The notes under the pieces: generated by a model
The model's database searches: none
The model's input: only the letters and a program-made list of their open reading frames with translations
Told to the model about the DNA's origin: nothing
Program-made: the position numbers and the translations under genes
Shown here: one piece after another, positions 23,011 through 32,821 of the stretch
How positions within the stretch are numbered: the first letter of the stretch is position 1
Layout of the letters: each line of letters starts with the position of its first letter
DNA from: Ga0077555 sp964500805
GTDB lineage: Bacteria; Pseudomonadota; Alphaproteobacteria; Rhizobiales; Hyphomicrobiaceae
Direction: 5' to 3'
Assembly: GCA_964500805.1 (NCBI GenBank)
Contig: CAZCQH010000004.1
Coordinates: forward strand, 62,001 to 126,000
Length of the DNA stretch: 64,000 bases

Positions 23011-24249
23011 TCAAAACGGATTCCACGTCGCGCGGGGAGTGAAGCGGACGTAGCCGATGCTGGCGCCAATCCGCAAGCCGACACCGGAGCGGATCGGAGC
23101 CATCACCACCTTGCCGTCGGTGAGGATCGTCATGCCGACGCCGCCGACCAGGTAGGCCGAGCCTTCGACGCCCGAGAACCCCGCGAAGATGTCGAGCTCG
23201 TCGCGCATGTTGTAGACGAGGAACAGCGTCTTCGAGCCGGAAGCACCAAAGTCGTAGCCGATTGACGGCCCGTGCCAGTAGACATCGCGCGTCCTGCCGC
23301 TTCGCGTGTAGAGCATGCCGTTGCCGTACCGAACGCCCGCGATGAACGCGCCGCCGCCCTCGTTGCCGAGCACATAGGCGGTCGGACGTCCGAGCCGTGA
23401 GAAGGCGTGCTCGATGACGCTCGCGAGACCCGACGAGATGGTACCGAAGAAGCCACGCGAGGCCTCCTTGATTTCATCGATTGTGAAGCCGTCTTGCGCC
23501 GGCTGCACGGGCGGCAGGTCGGCGGGAGGTGGAAGCTGCTGTTGCGGAGCGGCGGTGGGCGGCGCCGCCTGAGGCGCGGGACGTACCGTGCTGTCGAGGC
23601 GGCTCGTCCCCGACCAGCCGGATTTCGAGTCACCGCTAGGGGGCTTTGCTGCGGAGGCCGGAGGTGCCGGCTTGGGCGGCGCATTCGGGGTGGCGGGAGC
23701 GGAAGGTGCAACTGCGGGCGGCACTGCCGCTTGCGGTGCGGCAGATGGTGCCGTCGGCTTGGCCGGTGCTTCGACTCGAGGTGGCGTCACCACTGCCGCG
23801 GCCGCCTTCTGCTCTGCAAGCATCTCGTCGATGCGCGCCAGCATGTACTGGGTCTTCACGCGCACGGTTGCCTGCAACTCGAGGGAGGTCGACTCGATCT
23901 CGGCAAGGCGCGCGCAGTCGGCGTTGGCGCGGGATTCTTCAGCGAGACGGTCGAGACGGCCGAGCAACTCGCCAGCCGTCGCGTCGTACTTGTCGGTCTT
24001 GGCATCGCTCAACAGCGCGACCGCCTTCTCTTGGTAGTCTTGATCGCCCCAGCCGTGCTTGTCCTTCAGGCGCCTGAAGCCGGCCTCGACCTTGGGCTGC
24101 GAGTCCGCGTTGAGCCGCCGCAGCGCTGCCCCCGTGTCGTCGACGACTTTGCGGAATTGTTCGGATGTGCACGTTTGGCCTTGCGCGAGCGCGCTCGCTG
24201 GCGCGAGGCCGAGTGCTATGAGCAGGATCGGCAGGAGAGATGTCCGCAT
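23011..24249 (-). CDS. Exported DUF1134 protein with Pro/Ala-rich linker
   Basis: The product has 412 residues. It has a signal peptide (LLPILLIALGLAPASALAQ), a helical region with two conserved Cys, a long Pro/Ala-rich linker (about residues 155-245), and a C-terminal DUF1134 domain with GFFGTISSGLASVIEHAFSR and PSIGYDFGASGSKTLFLVYN. DUF1134 is related in shape to SYLF-type lipid-binding domains and occurs in alphaproteobacterial periplasmic proteins of unknown role. The start ATG fits the signal peptide. It may act at the outer membrane. Confidence 0.85.
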   Translation of the reverse strand: MRTSLLPILLIALGLAPASALAQGQTCTSEQFRKVVDDTGAALRRLNADSQPKVEAGFRRLKDKHGWGDQDYQEKAVALLSDAKTDKYDATAGELLGRLDRLAEESRANADCARLAEIESTSLELQATVRVKTQYMLARIDEMLAEQKAAAAVVTPPRVEAPAKPTAPSAAPQAAVPPAVAPSAPATPNAPPKPAPPASAAKPPSGDSKSGWSGTSRLDSTVRPAPQAAPPTAAPQQQLPPPADLPPVQPAQDGFTIDEIKEASRGFFGTISSGLASVIEHAFSRLGRPTAYVLGNEGGGAFIAGVRYGNGMLYTRSGRTRDVYWHGPSIGYDFGASGSKTLFLVYNMRDELDIFAGFSGVEGSAYLVGGVGMTILTDGKVVMAPIRSGVGLRIGASIGYVRFTPRATWNPF

Positions 24250-24471
24250 CGTACGTCCCGGTGGGCATTGTCGTTGTCAGCGCCGTCGCATCGGAACTTG
24301 GGTTCCAACCCGTGGCGATACAAGCAAAGCACAGTTTTTGCCGGTTCAAACGGCGCTGTCGTGGCGAACCCGTCGAGCAGGGTGGTGCAGTTTGGCAACG
24401 ACCATGCGCGATGCGGCCTTCTTGCCTCGAGTGAACTTTGGTCAGTTCTGTCGCGTGCGCCGGTGCTCCCG

Positions 24472-25407
24472 CTACTGCAGGCGAGCACGGCGCGGTTGCG
24501 CGCTGGCGACGGGCTTTGCCGCTCTTGCCGCCAGGCGGCGCTCTGCGAGGTGGAGGAACTTGCGGCAGCTGGGCAGATCGAGATTGCACGTGACGACGGG
24601 TTTGGGCGGCGACGGCGGCTTCTGTGCGAGCGGAGCAACATTGCCGGCCGCTGTCGAGGTCGTGCCAGGACCGGCGGCGATCAACACCTGGTCGGGCTTC
24701 TGGACTGCAAGATTGCGCCCCGACCAGAGCGCGAGGTCCCGCGCCGTCATCCCCGCCATGAACGGGTTGGCCTGAACTACCTGAGCGCCGAGCAATGAGA
24801 TGACGGGTGTCTTGGGCTCCGCCTTCAACACACGCACGGCACCGACGCCGCCAAGCAGGAACGCGAGCCGCAGGTTCGACGTGCTGCCCGGCAGTTCGTG
24901 GGTCGCCAGCAGTGCGGCGTTCTCACGCGTGAACGCTTCGGCTGCGCGGCGCGAGAACGTGCGGTCGGTGCGCAGCGCCAGCACCTGCGCCGGCGTGAGA
25001 CCGGTTGTTTCCGCCGCGAAGTGCCGCCGGCACACCTCGATGAACGTGCTCTCGATGAACTGGAAGGGCCCCAGCGCAGTCGAGCGCGGATTGCGCAGTT
25101 CGGCTCGGCCGCCCGACTCCGCCATCATCAGACGATCGAGAAAATCGGCCATCTGTCCGTCGTTTTTGACAGCAATGGTTGCGGCGCGCGCGACGTCCGG
25201 GGCAATCGGATCTGGTGCAGCGTAATCAGCGTGTCCCACCTCGTTGATCACAGCCTGTAGGCGTGCCCCACCTGCCTCTTCTGAATCGATAGCAATGGCC
25301 GGTTGCGCTGTCGCCAGCAGCAAGCCCAGGCTGATGCCGACCGCGCGTCCGCCCCACCTGTTCTCGCAATTGGAATCTGTATCTGAGGATCGTGATGTTC
25401 GCGGCAC
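24472..25407 (-). CDS. Lytic transglycosylase (SLT-like) exported protein
   Basis: The protein has 311 residues. It has a signal-like hydrophobic stretch (VGISLGLLLATAQPAIA) and a transglycosylase core in which LMMAESGGRAELRNP carries the probable catalytic Glu, followed by STALGPFQFIESTF. The C-terminal third is proline- and basic-rich with two Cys. These enzymes cleave peptidoglycan with 1,6-anhydro formation. I chose GTG at 25407 because AAGGA lies six bases upstream; no ATG is available in the N-terminal part. Confidence 0.82.
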   Translation of the reverse strand: MPRTSRSSDTDSNCENRWGGRAVGISLGLLLATAQPAIAIDSEEAGGARLQAVINEVGHADYAAPDPIAPDVARAATIAVKNDGQMADFLDRLMMAESGGRAELRNPRSTALGPFQFIESTFIEVCRRHFAAETTGLTPAQVLALRTDRTFSRRAAEAFTRENAALLATHELPGSTSNLRLAFLLGGVGAVRVLKAEPKTPVISLLGAQVVQANPFMAGMTARDLALWSGRNLAVQKPDQVLIAAGPGTTSTAAGNVAPLAQKPPSPPKPVVTCNLDLPSCRKFLHLAERRLAARAAKPVASAQPRRARLQ

Positions 25408-25577
25408 CGCAGGTCCTTCACTCGTCCGAGTGCGGACCGTGGGGCATCGGGACAGATGCGTCAAGACAAAGTACGGCCGGGCGCGACCTCCTGGTGATCT
25501 GCCGGTCCGATCAGCCGGTTATGCTCCGGATAACGCTATCCCGCGTCGGTGAACGACAAGGGCCTCAAGCTCGCACC

Positions 25578-25784
25578 TCATTTCAGAGCCAGCCGGCGGC
25601 GCTCGAGCTCGCTGTCGAGGGCAAGCTCCAGGTCCACGAGATCCTGGGGCAGGGGCATGCCGTAGGCCCTCAGCTCGCGCAGTTTCTCCTGCAGTTGCAA
25701 GGCCGCTTCGGCCGTATCGTGCGGCTCGTTCTGCATCTCTGTAAGGAGCAGTGCGATTTCAGCCTTGATCGCTTCGGCGTCCAT
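25578..25784 (-). CDS. Small helical protein, unknown
   Basis: The product has 68 residues and is strongly helical and charged (AIKAEIALLLTEMQNEP, then LVDLELALDSELERRR). GGAGG precedes the ATG. It has no cysteines, signal or membrane segment, so it is a cytosolic small protein, perhaps a two-helix hairpin. I recognise no function. It sits between the transglycosylase and a divergent transporter. Confidence 0.7.
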   Translation of the reverse strand: MDAEAIKAEIALLLTEMQNEPHDTAEAALQLQEKLRELRAYGMPLPQDLVDLELALDSELERRRLALK

Positions 25785-25999
25785 GGATGGCCTCCATCAG
25801 GTTCTCACCCCCCGAGTTCAAGCATACGGCAACGCGGGCGCCCCGTCGCGCCGGTTGTTCCCCTGGAGATGAGGAGCAGGTTTGGGTCCCGCGGGGCATG
25901 GGCATCCACACGCCACAAGGCGCGGGTGCGAAATCGCAATGACCGGGTGGGTCGAAGCATCTAAGACTAGCGTCGGCACTCTGTTCGGGGATTAGCTTT

Positions 26000-27430
26000 A
26001 TGATGCGCTCCCGCCGCGCCGGGATGGGGCTGGTGATCGTCTGTCTCGGCACCTTTGCGGCGCCGCTCGACAGCGCGGTGAACATCGCGCTGCCTGGGAT
26101 CAGCCGCGCATTCGAGGCTGGGATCTCGGAGATCCGCTGGATCGTCATCGCCTACGTGCTCACCTACTCGAGCTTGCTGATGATCTTCGGCAAGACCGGG
26201 GATCTGATCGGCTATCGGCGCGTGTTTCGTCTGGGGCTTCTGGTCAGCGCAGCGGGATTTCTGATGTGCGCTGCGGCGACCCAGTATCCATGGCTGTTGG
26301 GCGGGCGCGTGTTGCAGGGCATTGGCATTGCACTGACGCTCAGCTGTGCTCCGGCGCTGGCGACCACGCTCTACCCCGAAAGCGAGCGCACCCGAGTCCT
26401 CGGCCTTTATACAGCCATGACCGCGGCTGGCGCGGCGCTGGGTCCGATCCTCGGCGGCTTGATGGTCAAGCAGTTCGGCTGGAGTGCGGTGTTCTGGGGG
26501 CGCGCGCCGATCGTGCTGGCGGCGCTGGCCTTGAGCGTGCTGCTGCCGAGGCCCGAAGCCCCGCCCGCTCCTTCAATCTCCTCTGCGCCAATCGTGCCGC
26601 GCTCTGCTCCGGCATTCGATTTCGCCGGCGCGCTTCTGCTGGTGCTGTGGCTCGTGCCGCTGCTGCTGGGCTTCGCATTGAGCTCCACGGGTGTTGACGC
26701 ATCGGCCCTGATCATCCTTTGGGGGCTCGCGGCTGCCGCCTTCATCGCGTTCGTGGTTCGGGAGCGTCGGCATCCGGAACCGATCATCCGGCCGGCGCTC
26801 TTTCGCGACCCGGGCTTCGCCTTGATGAACGTGCAGAGCGTCCTCGTGAATTACGCCGCCTTCAGCATTCTACTGCTGGCACCGTTCTATCTCGTGACGT
26901 TTCGCGGCTTCGATGCGGTAAGTGGCGGCGTGCTTCTGGCGCTTTCGGGCGTGGGTACCGTGGTTGGTGCGTCGGTGGCGGGACGCCTCGCGTCTCGCGT
27001 GTCGATGGGCTGGCTGTCCGGAGTGGGCTTGGCACTCTCCGCGCTTGGCCTCTTTGCGATCGGCATGCTGGCTCAGGCGCCGTCGAGCACCGGCGTCGCC
27101 ATTGGCTTGGCACTGCAGGGATTCGGGCTCGGCCTCTTCCAGGTCGGTTATACGGACTTGGTGACGAGCCGGCTGCCGCTGAAAGACCGTGGCGTCGCCG
27201 GCAGCCTGACCATGGTGACGCGCACGATCGGCGTCGTTGCGGGCGCGACGGCGCATGCTGCGATCCAGCGTTACGGCGAAGTCCAGGCAAGGATGGCAGG
27301 CGCCGCTGAGCCAGACGTATTTCTATCAGGCTTCAAACTGGCTTTTCTGGCGGCAAGTGTGGCGGCGGCACTGGCCTTGCTGATCGCGCTGCCGGTGATG
27401 CTGCTCCGGCCCGGGCGTGCAGCCACCTGA
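26000..27430 (+). CDS. MFS transporter, DHA2 (EmrB/QacA)-like drug or metabolite exporter
   Basis: This integral membrane protein has 476 residues and about 14 hydrophobic segments, the size and pattern of the DHA2 drug:proton antiporter group. LDSAVNIALPGISRAF in helix 1, GKTGDLIGYRRVFRLGL in the first loop (motif A) and AAGAALGPILGGLM in helix 5 (motif C of antiporters) support export. A second ATG follows at 26003. No membrane-fusion partner or regulator is adjacent, so the substrate is unknown. Confidence 0.88.
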   Translation: MMRSRRAGMGLVIVCLGTFAAPLDSAVNIALPGISRAFEAGISEIRWIVIAYVLTYSSLLMIFGKTGDLIGYRRVFRLGLLVSAAGFLMCAAATQYPWLLGGRVLQGIGIALTLSCAPALATTLYPESERTRVLGLYTAMTAAGAALGPILGGLMVKQFGWSAVFWGRAPIVLAALALSVLLPRPEAPPAPSISSAPIVPRSAPAFDFAGALLLVLWLVPLLLGFALSSTGVDASALIILWGLAAAAFIAFVVRERRHPEPIIRPALFRDPGFALMNVQSVLVNYAAFSILLLAPFYLVTFRGFDAVSGGVLLALSGVGTVVGASVAGRLASRVSMGWLSGVGLALSALGLFAIGMLAQAPSSTGVAIGLALQGFGLGLFQVGYTDLVTSRLPLKDRGVAGSLTMVTRTIGVVAGATAHAAIQRYGEVQARMAGAAEPDVFLSGFKLAFLAASVAAALALLIALPVMLLRPGRAAT

Positions 27431-27535
27431 GGCGCAGGACGCAGCCGCGATGCCCTGCGCCGTCACCGATCAATTCGCATGTCAATCAATTGATTACCAT
27501 GACGCGCTAAAATGAAAAAATATAAGGCGGGGTTA

Positions 27536-28340
27536 ATGGTCATGTCAGCGTCTGCGTCTCAGCCCGGGTCTGGGCATCTCGCGTTCTGTATTGAGGAAAT
27601 GCTGGCTGAGCTCGACGAGCAGCTCATGGAATCGTCGCCCGTGCGCGCGTTGCGTCAACTCGATGCGCGCGAAGCACGCGGTGAAAGTCTGGAAGCTGTG
27701 TGCCCACTCGCGCTTCGGGCGTGGATCGTTGCCCAAATCGACGCATTGCCGCTGTCACAGGTGCGGCGCAAGGTGCTTGAGCTCAAGGCGTTCATCGCGC
27801 AGCCGGCGGCGCCAACAGACACCGCAGTGCAGCCGACAGTGAACGATCAAGCGGAGCCTGAGACCGGTGCCGCTCCTCAGCGAGAGGTCGCCGCATGTGA
27901 GATCGTAAGTGCTTCTGCAAACAAGACTGGGCGCGCCGACAGCGAGCGAGCTGTGACTGGTTCGGCGAAAGCGGCTGAGGCGCCGGCAGCACCTGCCCAG
28001 GTTGTCGATTTCCTGTCCTATCGCTCGGCCGGTCTGGCGGCTCAGGCCGAACATTCTACGCTGCCCATCCTGAGCCTGAAAGCTGAGCAGGGTCTGCCAT
28101 GGTGGCTCGAGACGGCGCGTCCCAAGGCGCGCATCCGCGTGCCGGCCGGCACCTATAAAGCCTTGGTAATCGACGGCGCTGGCGCTGGCCTTTTGGATAA
28201 ACTTGCCGCCGGTCGTGACCGCGCCAAACCCGCTGGCCGCGATCCAGACGGCTGCCGGGCAACTTGGCGACCTCGTGCGCGTCAACTCGATGCTCGAGGT
28301 ACGCCTGCACGACGTTGCGACGGTGCTCTACAGTCGATAG
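27536..28340 (+). pseudogene. Uncharacterised Ala-rich protein gene with a +1 frameshift at a T-run
   Basis: The first frame (from ATG 27536, with AAGG upstream) reads a plausible protein with FCIEEMLAELDEQLMESS and LPWWLETARPKARIRVP. At the T4 run 28191-28194 protein-like sequence jumps frame. Removing one T gives GLWINLPPVVTAPNPLAAIQ and ends at TAG 28338-28340 after VATVLYSR. Without the change the frame runs on to 28540 in Arg/Pro-rich sequence typical of non-coding frames. It is therefore a frameshifted gene, a sequencing indel, or programmed slippage. The full product would have about 267 residues, probably cytosolic and of unknown function. Confidence 0.7.
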
Positions 28341-28549
28341 CTCGGCATCGAAATCCACCACGGACTCCGGCCCTCAACTCACCGCGATGCGCCGTTGCGG
28401 TGATCGCTGGCACCGACGTGCCGCGCGCGAGTTCGCCCTCTCCCCGCTCGCGCGTACTCTGCCCAGCACCGCGACGCGACTCAAGATGCACGTCCGTTCG
28501 CCTCGCCAGCGCGTTTCGATCTCGCAGTGTCGGCGGATGAGTGCGCGCT

Positions 28550-29989
28550 CTAGTACGAGATTGTGCCCCGCAGGCCCAGGACGAGCGCGTCCTCGATGCG
28601 CTTGCCTGGCCGATTGGGGTCTTCGGCGCCGCCGCCGGGCCGCCACACATACTGCAGATCCGGCTGCAGATAGAACCCCTTCATCACTTCGGCCTTGTAG
28701 GTGATCTCGGCCACCCATTCGTCGCTACGGATCGGGTTGGTGCTGCCGGTCAGCAAGACATTGTCGCGATCGAGGCCGACAGCGGCGCTCGAAATGCGGT
28801 TGTAGGAAAAGCCGAATCCGAACTCGTCACTCGGACGGCCCGGGATCATGCCGTTGAAGCGCAGCCCGCCGTCGACCGTGAAGTCGACCAGGTTCCGGTC
28901 CGACGGCAGCGCCGCAATGCGCCAGAACGTGTGAATGCCATCATTCGCGTCGGCACCGCTGCGCACGGAACGATAAAGCTGCTGATCGAGCACGGCGTAA
29001 TAGCCCGGATCGCCTCTGAGGCGGCGCGCGGTGCCGCTGCTTGCCGGATCAGCCAGCGACAGCCCATCGGTGCCGAAACGCTGGTGGTCGAACCGGCCGA
29101 AATCGACGAAGGTGCCGAGCTTGATCTGCCCTTTGAGCTGTCCGGGATCTTTGTTGTCGCTGTACCTGTATTGCACCTCGCCAATCACGAATGGATTGTC
29201 CTGCACGCGGAACTTCAGGCCGTCGTTGTTGCAGCGTTGCGGGTCGTCCGCGCACGGCCCCGCCGGATCATCATTGAAGACGGCGGCAAGAACGGTCCAC
29301 TTCTCGCTCGGCTGATACTTGACCCGCACGCCCATGCCGGCGAGAGGGTAGCTGACACCGCCGGACGGAAGATTGACCGCCATGAACGCGGGCCAGCCGA
29401 AACTCGCGTTGAGCAACAGATTCGCGGTCTGCGAGTTCACGAACTCGCCGTCGTTATCGACGCGCATCTGACCGAAGCGGACCGACAGCTTCTCCTTGAT
29501 CAGCTCCTGCTCCAGCCAAAGCTCGAAGAGGCGCGTAGCGGGCGTCGCCTCGATTCCCGACACCGGATTGAGGAGGCCGACGTGGCTCGAAGAAATGCCG
29601 TGACCGTGCATCTGGAAGCCGTGAGCGTGAAAGGTTAATCCACGCCAGCCGGCGAGCTTCTCGAGATCGACATCGAGCACAGCCTCGAGCAGCCCCATGT
29701 AGCGCGCGCCCTGGCGAATGCCGCCGGACGCGTTGCCGAACACCTCGCTGAAGTAGTTGAGGCCATAAGTAATGCCGCGGGCGGCTAGCGCCGCGCGCTG
29801 GCCGTCGGGGTCGCCATTTTTCGGGAAGTTACGAGCTATCGAGTTCTCGGGAACTCCGGTCGGCGCTTCCTTATCCTCTTGGTCTTGAGCCAGCGCTGTA
29901 GGCGAGGCCGAAGCAAGTGCGAAACTCCACAGCGCGGCCATTGCCGCTCGGCTGATCAGGGATATCAAGGTTCGAACCTCAGCGCACAT
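28550..29989 (-). CDS. OprB family carbohydrate porin
   Basis: The protein has 479 residues with a signal peptide (ALWSFALASASPTALAQ). The mature part has OprB-type features: ITYGLNYFSEVFGNASGG at the start, GQMRVDNDGEFVNSQ and SFGWPAFMAVNLPSGG in the middle, and a C-terminal beta strand ending in an aromatic residue (GLRGTISY) as needed for outer-membrane insertion. OprB porins admit sugars and small organic solutes. AAAGG precedes the ATG. It is divergent from the gentisate dioxygenase gene. Confidence 0.9.
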   Translation of the reverse strand: MCAEVRTLISLISRAAMAALWSFALASASPTALAQDQEDKEAPTGVPENSIARNFPKNGDPDGQRAALAARGITYGLNYFSEVFGNASGGIRQGARYMGLLEAVLDVDLEKLAGWRGLTFHAHGFQMHGHGISSSHVGLLNPVSGIEATPATRLFELWLEQELIKEKLSVRFGQMRVDNDGEFVNSQTANLLLNASFGWPAFMAVNLPSGGVSYPLAGMGVRVKYQPSEKWTVLAAVFNDDPAGPCADDPQRCNNDGLKFRVQDNPFVIGEVQYRYSDNKDPGQLKGQIKLGTFVDFGRFDHQRFGTDGLSLADPASSGTARRLRGDPGYYAVLDQQLYRSVRSGADANDGIHTFWRIAALPSDRNLVDFTVDGGLRFNGMIPGRPSDEFGFGFSYNRISSAAVGLDRDNVLLTGSTNPIRSDEWVAEITYKAEVMKGFYLQPDLQYVWRPGGGAEDPNRPGKRIEDALVLGLRGTISY

Positions 29990-30229
29990 CGCTTCACCTT
30001 TATGATGGGCGCCCTAAGATTCGCCTGTGTATTTTGGCTTGCGCCTGCTTGACGCAATTGAATTCTTCCGATCGTGGCGCCGGCGCAACAAGGCTGTCAG
30101 CTGACCGGCAGTAGCGGCGCCATCACGGAAGCGTTCGTGCGTTCCGGGCGAGGGGTTCGTGTTATGCTCCGATCCCCCGGTTCGGCCGCACAGCGTTGCT
30201 CGAGCGCGTTCGGGAAAGTGGAGGACGGC

Positions 30230-31267
30230 ATGACCCAGCTTGGAACTCTCGAGGAGCTGCCCCAGGACTATCGTGCGGCGATGACCGATGCCGGCGTCGC
30301 ACCGCTCTGGCCGCAGATGCGCGTGGCGTTGCCTCACAATGCGCCACGGCCAGTGACGCGCTCAGGGCTCTGGCGGTACCAGGACATCAAGCCGCTGGTA
30401 TTGCGCGCCGGCGAGCTGACGCCGGTGGAGAAGGCGGAGCGGCGCGTGTTATTTCTCGTCGATCCCGGGCGCGGGGCCGGCGCCATGCAGGCGACCTCGA
30501 CGATCTACGTGGGTCTCCAGCTGCTGCTGCCGGGAGAGGCAGCGCCCGCGCACAAGCACACGCCCAGCGCCGCGCGCATCGTCGTAGAAGGCGAGGGCGC
30601 CTTTACCGTCGTCGACGGCGAGAAACTGCCGATGCATGCGGGCGACCTGATCCTGACACCCGGCGGCATGTGGCACGATCACGGGCACGATGGCCGCGAG
30701 CCCGTGATCTGGCTCGATGCGCTGGATCTGCCGCTGTTCGTCTACCTCGAAGGCTCATATGCCATCGAGGCGCCGCTGCAGAAACCGCGCAACCGTCCCG
30801 ACCCGTCCGAGGTCGAATATCGCGCGGCGGGTCTGCTCCCGGCACGGCGCCGCGACACGCCCGCGCCCGCCTACCCGATGATGCGCTATCCCTGGGCGCG
30901 CAGCGAAGCGGCGCTGAAGACGCTCGCCGAGCACACGGATGGCGCCGTCGAGCTCGATTACGTCAATCCCGAGACGGGCGAGCCCTGCCTGCCGACCATG
31001 GGGTTCACGGCCATGATGCTGCGCACCGGCAAGTCGGAGCGCCCGCCTCTGCGCTCGGCGAGTGCTGTGTTTCACGTCATCTCGGGAACGGGTACCTCGA
31101 TCATCAACGGCACGCACCATGCCTGGGGTCCGAAGGACACCTTCTCCGCGCCGCCCTTTGCCGAGATCGAGCACACGGCATCGGGCAGAAATAAAGCCTT
31201 TCTCGTCCGCATTCACGATGCGCCCTTGCAGGAAAAGCTCGGCTACTATGAAGAGCGGGCGCGGTGA
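30230..31267 (+). CDS. Gentisate 1,2-dioxygenase
   Basis: This is a 345-residue bicupin. The first cupin holds PAHKHTPSAARIVVEGEGAF, which gives His ligands for Fe(II), then GDLILTPGGMWHDHGHDG. The second cupin near residues 265-320 is degenerate. Length and motifs fit gentisate 1,2-dioxygenase, which opens gentisate to maleylpyruvate in aromatic degradation; related 1-hydroxy-2-naphthoate or salicylate dioxygenases cannot be excluded. GGAGG lies upstream of the ATG. No maleylpyruvate isomerase or hydrolase is adjacent. Confidence 0.88.
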   Translation: MTQLGTLEELPQDYRAAMTDAGVAPLWPQMRVALPHNAPRPVTRSGLWRYQDIKPLVLRAGELTPVEKAERRVLFLVDPGRGAGAMQATSTIYVGLQLLLPGEAAPAHKHTPSAARIVVEGEGAFTVVDGEKLPMHAGDLILTPGGMWHDHGHDGREPVIWLDALDLPLFVYLEGSYAIEAPLQKPRNRPDPSEVEYRAAGLLPARRRDTPAPAYPMMRYPWARSEAALKTLAEHTDGAVELDYVNPETGEPCLPTMGFTAMMLRTGKSERPPLRSASAVFHVISGTGTSIINGTHHAWGPKDTFSAPPFAEIEHTASGRNKAFLVRIHDAPLQEKLGYYEERAR

Positions 31268-31483
31268 TCTTGGCGAAACGATTGGCAGACGCGATCTAAC
31301 GTTGCGTCATCATTGTGCAATGCGCACGCCCCTTGCTCATTCCTGTCCCCGTTTGCGCGTCCGCTGCCGCGCACATGGAGGTGCCGGCTCGGGAGCGGCA
31401 AAAGCGGATCGGCAAGGTCACTGGTCATGGAGCGGTGTTTGATGCAATGATGCGCCTTTCGAGGCAGCAATTGGATAAGCGCT

Positions 31484-32530
31484 TTGTATTTCGGCTACTT
31501 TACACTTTCCGACAACCGCTATCCCGCGCTCGGGCGCACGCCGGAGCAGTTCATTCTGGAGATCCGGGAGCAGGCAATCCACGCCGACGAGCTTGGCTTC
31601 CATTCCGCCTGGATCGGCGAGCATCACTTCGGTTCCCTCGGCGTCAACTCGTGCCCGCATGTGCTGCTGGCATCCATCGTGCCGGTGACGAGGCGCATTC
31701 GCCTGGCGCCCGCCGTCGCTGTGCTGCCGCTGCATCATCCGTTGCGCGTTGCCGAGGAGTGGGCGACGCTCGATCTGATCTCGGGCGGGCGAGTCGATTT
31801 CGCTGCCGGGCGAGGCTACGACCGGCGCGAGTACGTGCCGTTCGGCGCGGAGTACATGCACTCGCTGGAGCTGCTGGACGAAGCGTCGGAAGTCCTCATG
31901 AAAGCGTGGGGTCCCGCGCCCACGTTCTCGCACAAGGGCCGCTTCTTCGATATTCCCGAGATGACGCTGACGCCGCGCCCCATCCAGCGGCCGCTGCCGT
32001 TCTATATGGCCTGCTTCTCGAAATAGTCGATGGAGATCGCCGGGCGTCTGGGCCTCGACATCATCTTCGCGCCATTTGCGGCACAGATTACATTCGGCGG
32101 CCTGGCGGAAGCGGTCGCGGCGTATCGCGAGACGTGCGCGCGGCATGGAAAACCGGCGGGTCGCGCCAAGTGCAGCTACTTCATTCACATCGCCGACACG
32201 CCGGCGGAAGACGACTTCGCCCGCGAAGGCCTGATGCGCTATTTCGACAACGCGGTGAAGCCCGCCTTCGTGCAGGAGCCCGGCAAGACGCCGCCGACCA
32301 TGGCCTACTTCGCGCGCATCAACGAGATCCTCGCCGGCATGCGCAAGGAGACGCTTTCTGACAAGTCGATTCCGCTAGGACCGCCCGAGCGCATCATCGA
32401 GACGCTACGACGAGTTGAGGCGGCGGGGATCGACGAGGTGATCCTGTACTTCAACGTCGGCGGCAAGCCGCAGATGGCCCGCTTCATGCGCGACGTGGCG
32501 CCCGCGTTCCCGGACCGTAGGTCGGAGTGA
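31484..32530 (+). pseudogene. LLM-class flavin-dependent oxidoreductase interrupted by an in-frame TAG
   Basis: The frame encodes a bacterial luciferase-like monooxygenase of 348 codons. HADELGFHSAWIGEHHFGSL and ISGGRVDFAAGRGYDRREY are typical of the FMN-linked TIM-barrel family. A single TAG at 32024-32026 splits it between PFYMACFSK and SMEIAGRLGLDIIFAPFA, where homologues run on without a gap. The start is TTG at 31484 with GGAT upstream. The final codons (Arg-Ser-Glu-TGA) come from the palindromic repeat at 32517. It may be a recent pseudogene, a sequence error (CAG to TAG), or read through. Confidence 0.8.
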
Positions 32531-32675
32531 GCGGGCCACCCGATTGGCCGGTGTGGCGCGACGCCGAAGCCCGCAAAATCCGACACCCGCGCGCGCTCCG
32601 TCGTGAAATGTCAGACTTCGCCGGAACGGGCGCCCTGCCCAACCCGATCATGCGGGCCGGCTCACTCCGACCTAC
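32517..32675. repeat. Dispersed imperfect palindrome, complete copy (copy 3)
   Basis: This 159-bp element has the same ends as copy 2: GTAGGTCGGAGTGAGCGGGC at left and GGGCCGGCTCACTCCGACCT at right. The inner blocks AAAATCCGACA and TGTCAGACTTCGCCGGAA pair with each other. The middle differs from copy 2, so arms are better conserved than the centre. The left arm overlaps the 3' end of the luciferase-like gene and supplies its TGA. Confidence 0.8.
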
Positions 32676-32821
32676 GGCTACGGCGCTGTGATTCTACTTC
32701 CGCAGCTCCACATATGCTTGGTCCGACCCGCGACGCACGGCGTCTTGCTCAAGCTCCCCGGCTGTGGCATCGGCTGTCCGGACATTTGGGAACTTCGAGC
32801 ACGACATCACGGGAGCTGGTT

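Noticed and set aside
31068..31083. TGTTTCAC half-site resembling parS in the gentisate dioxygenase gene
   Set aside because: Only the left half matches; the right half is unrelated and a single half-site is expected by chance.
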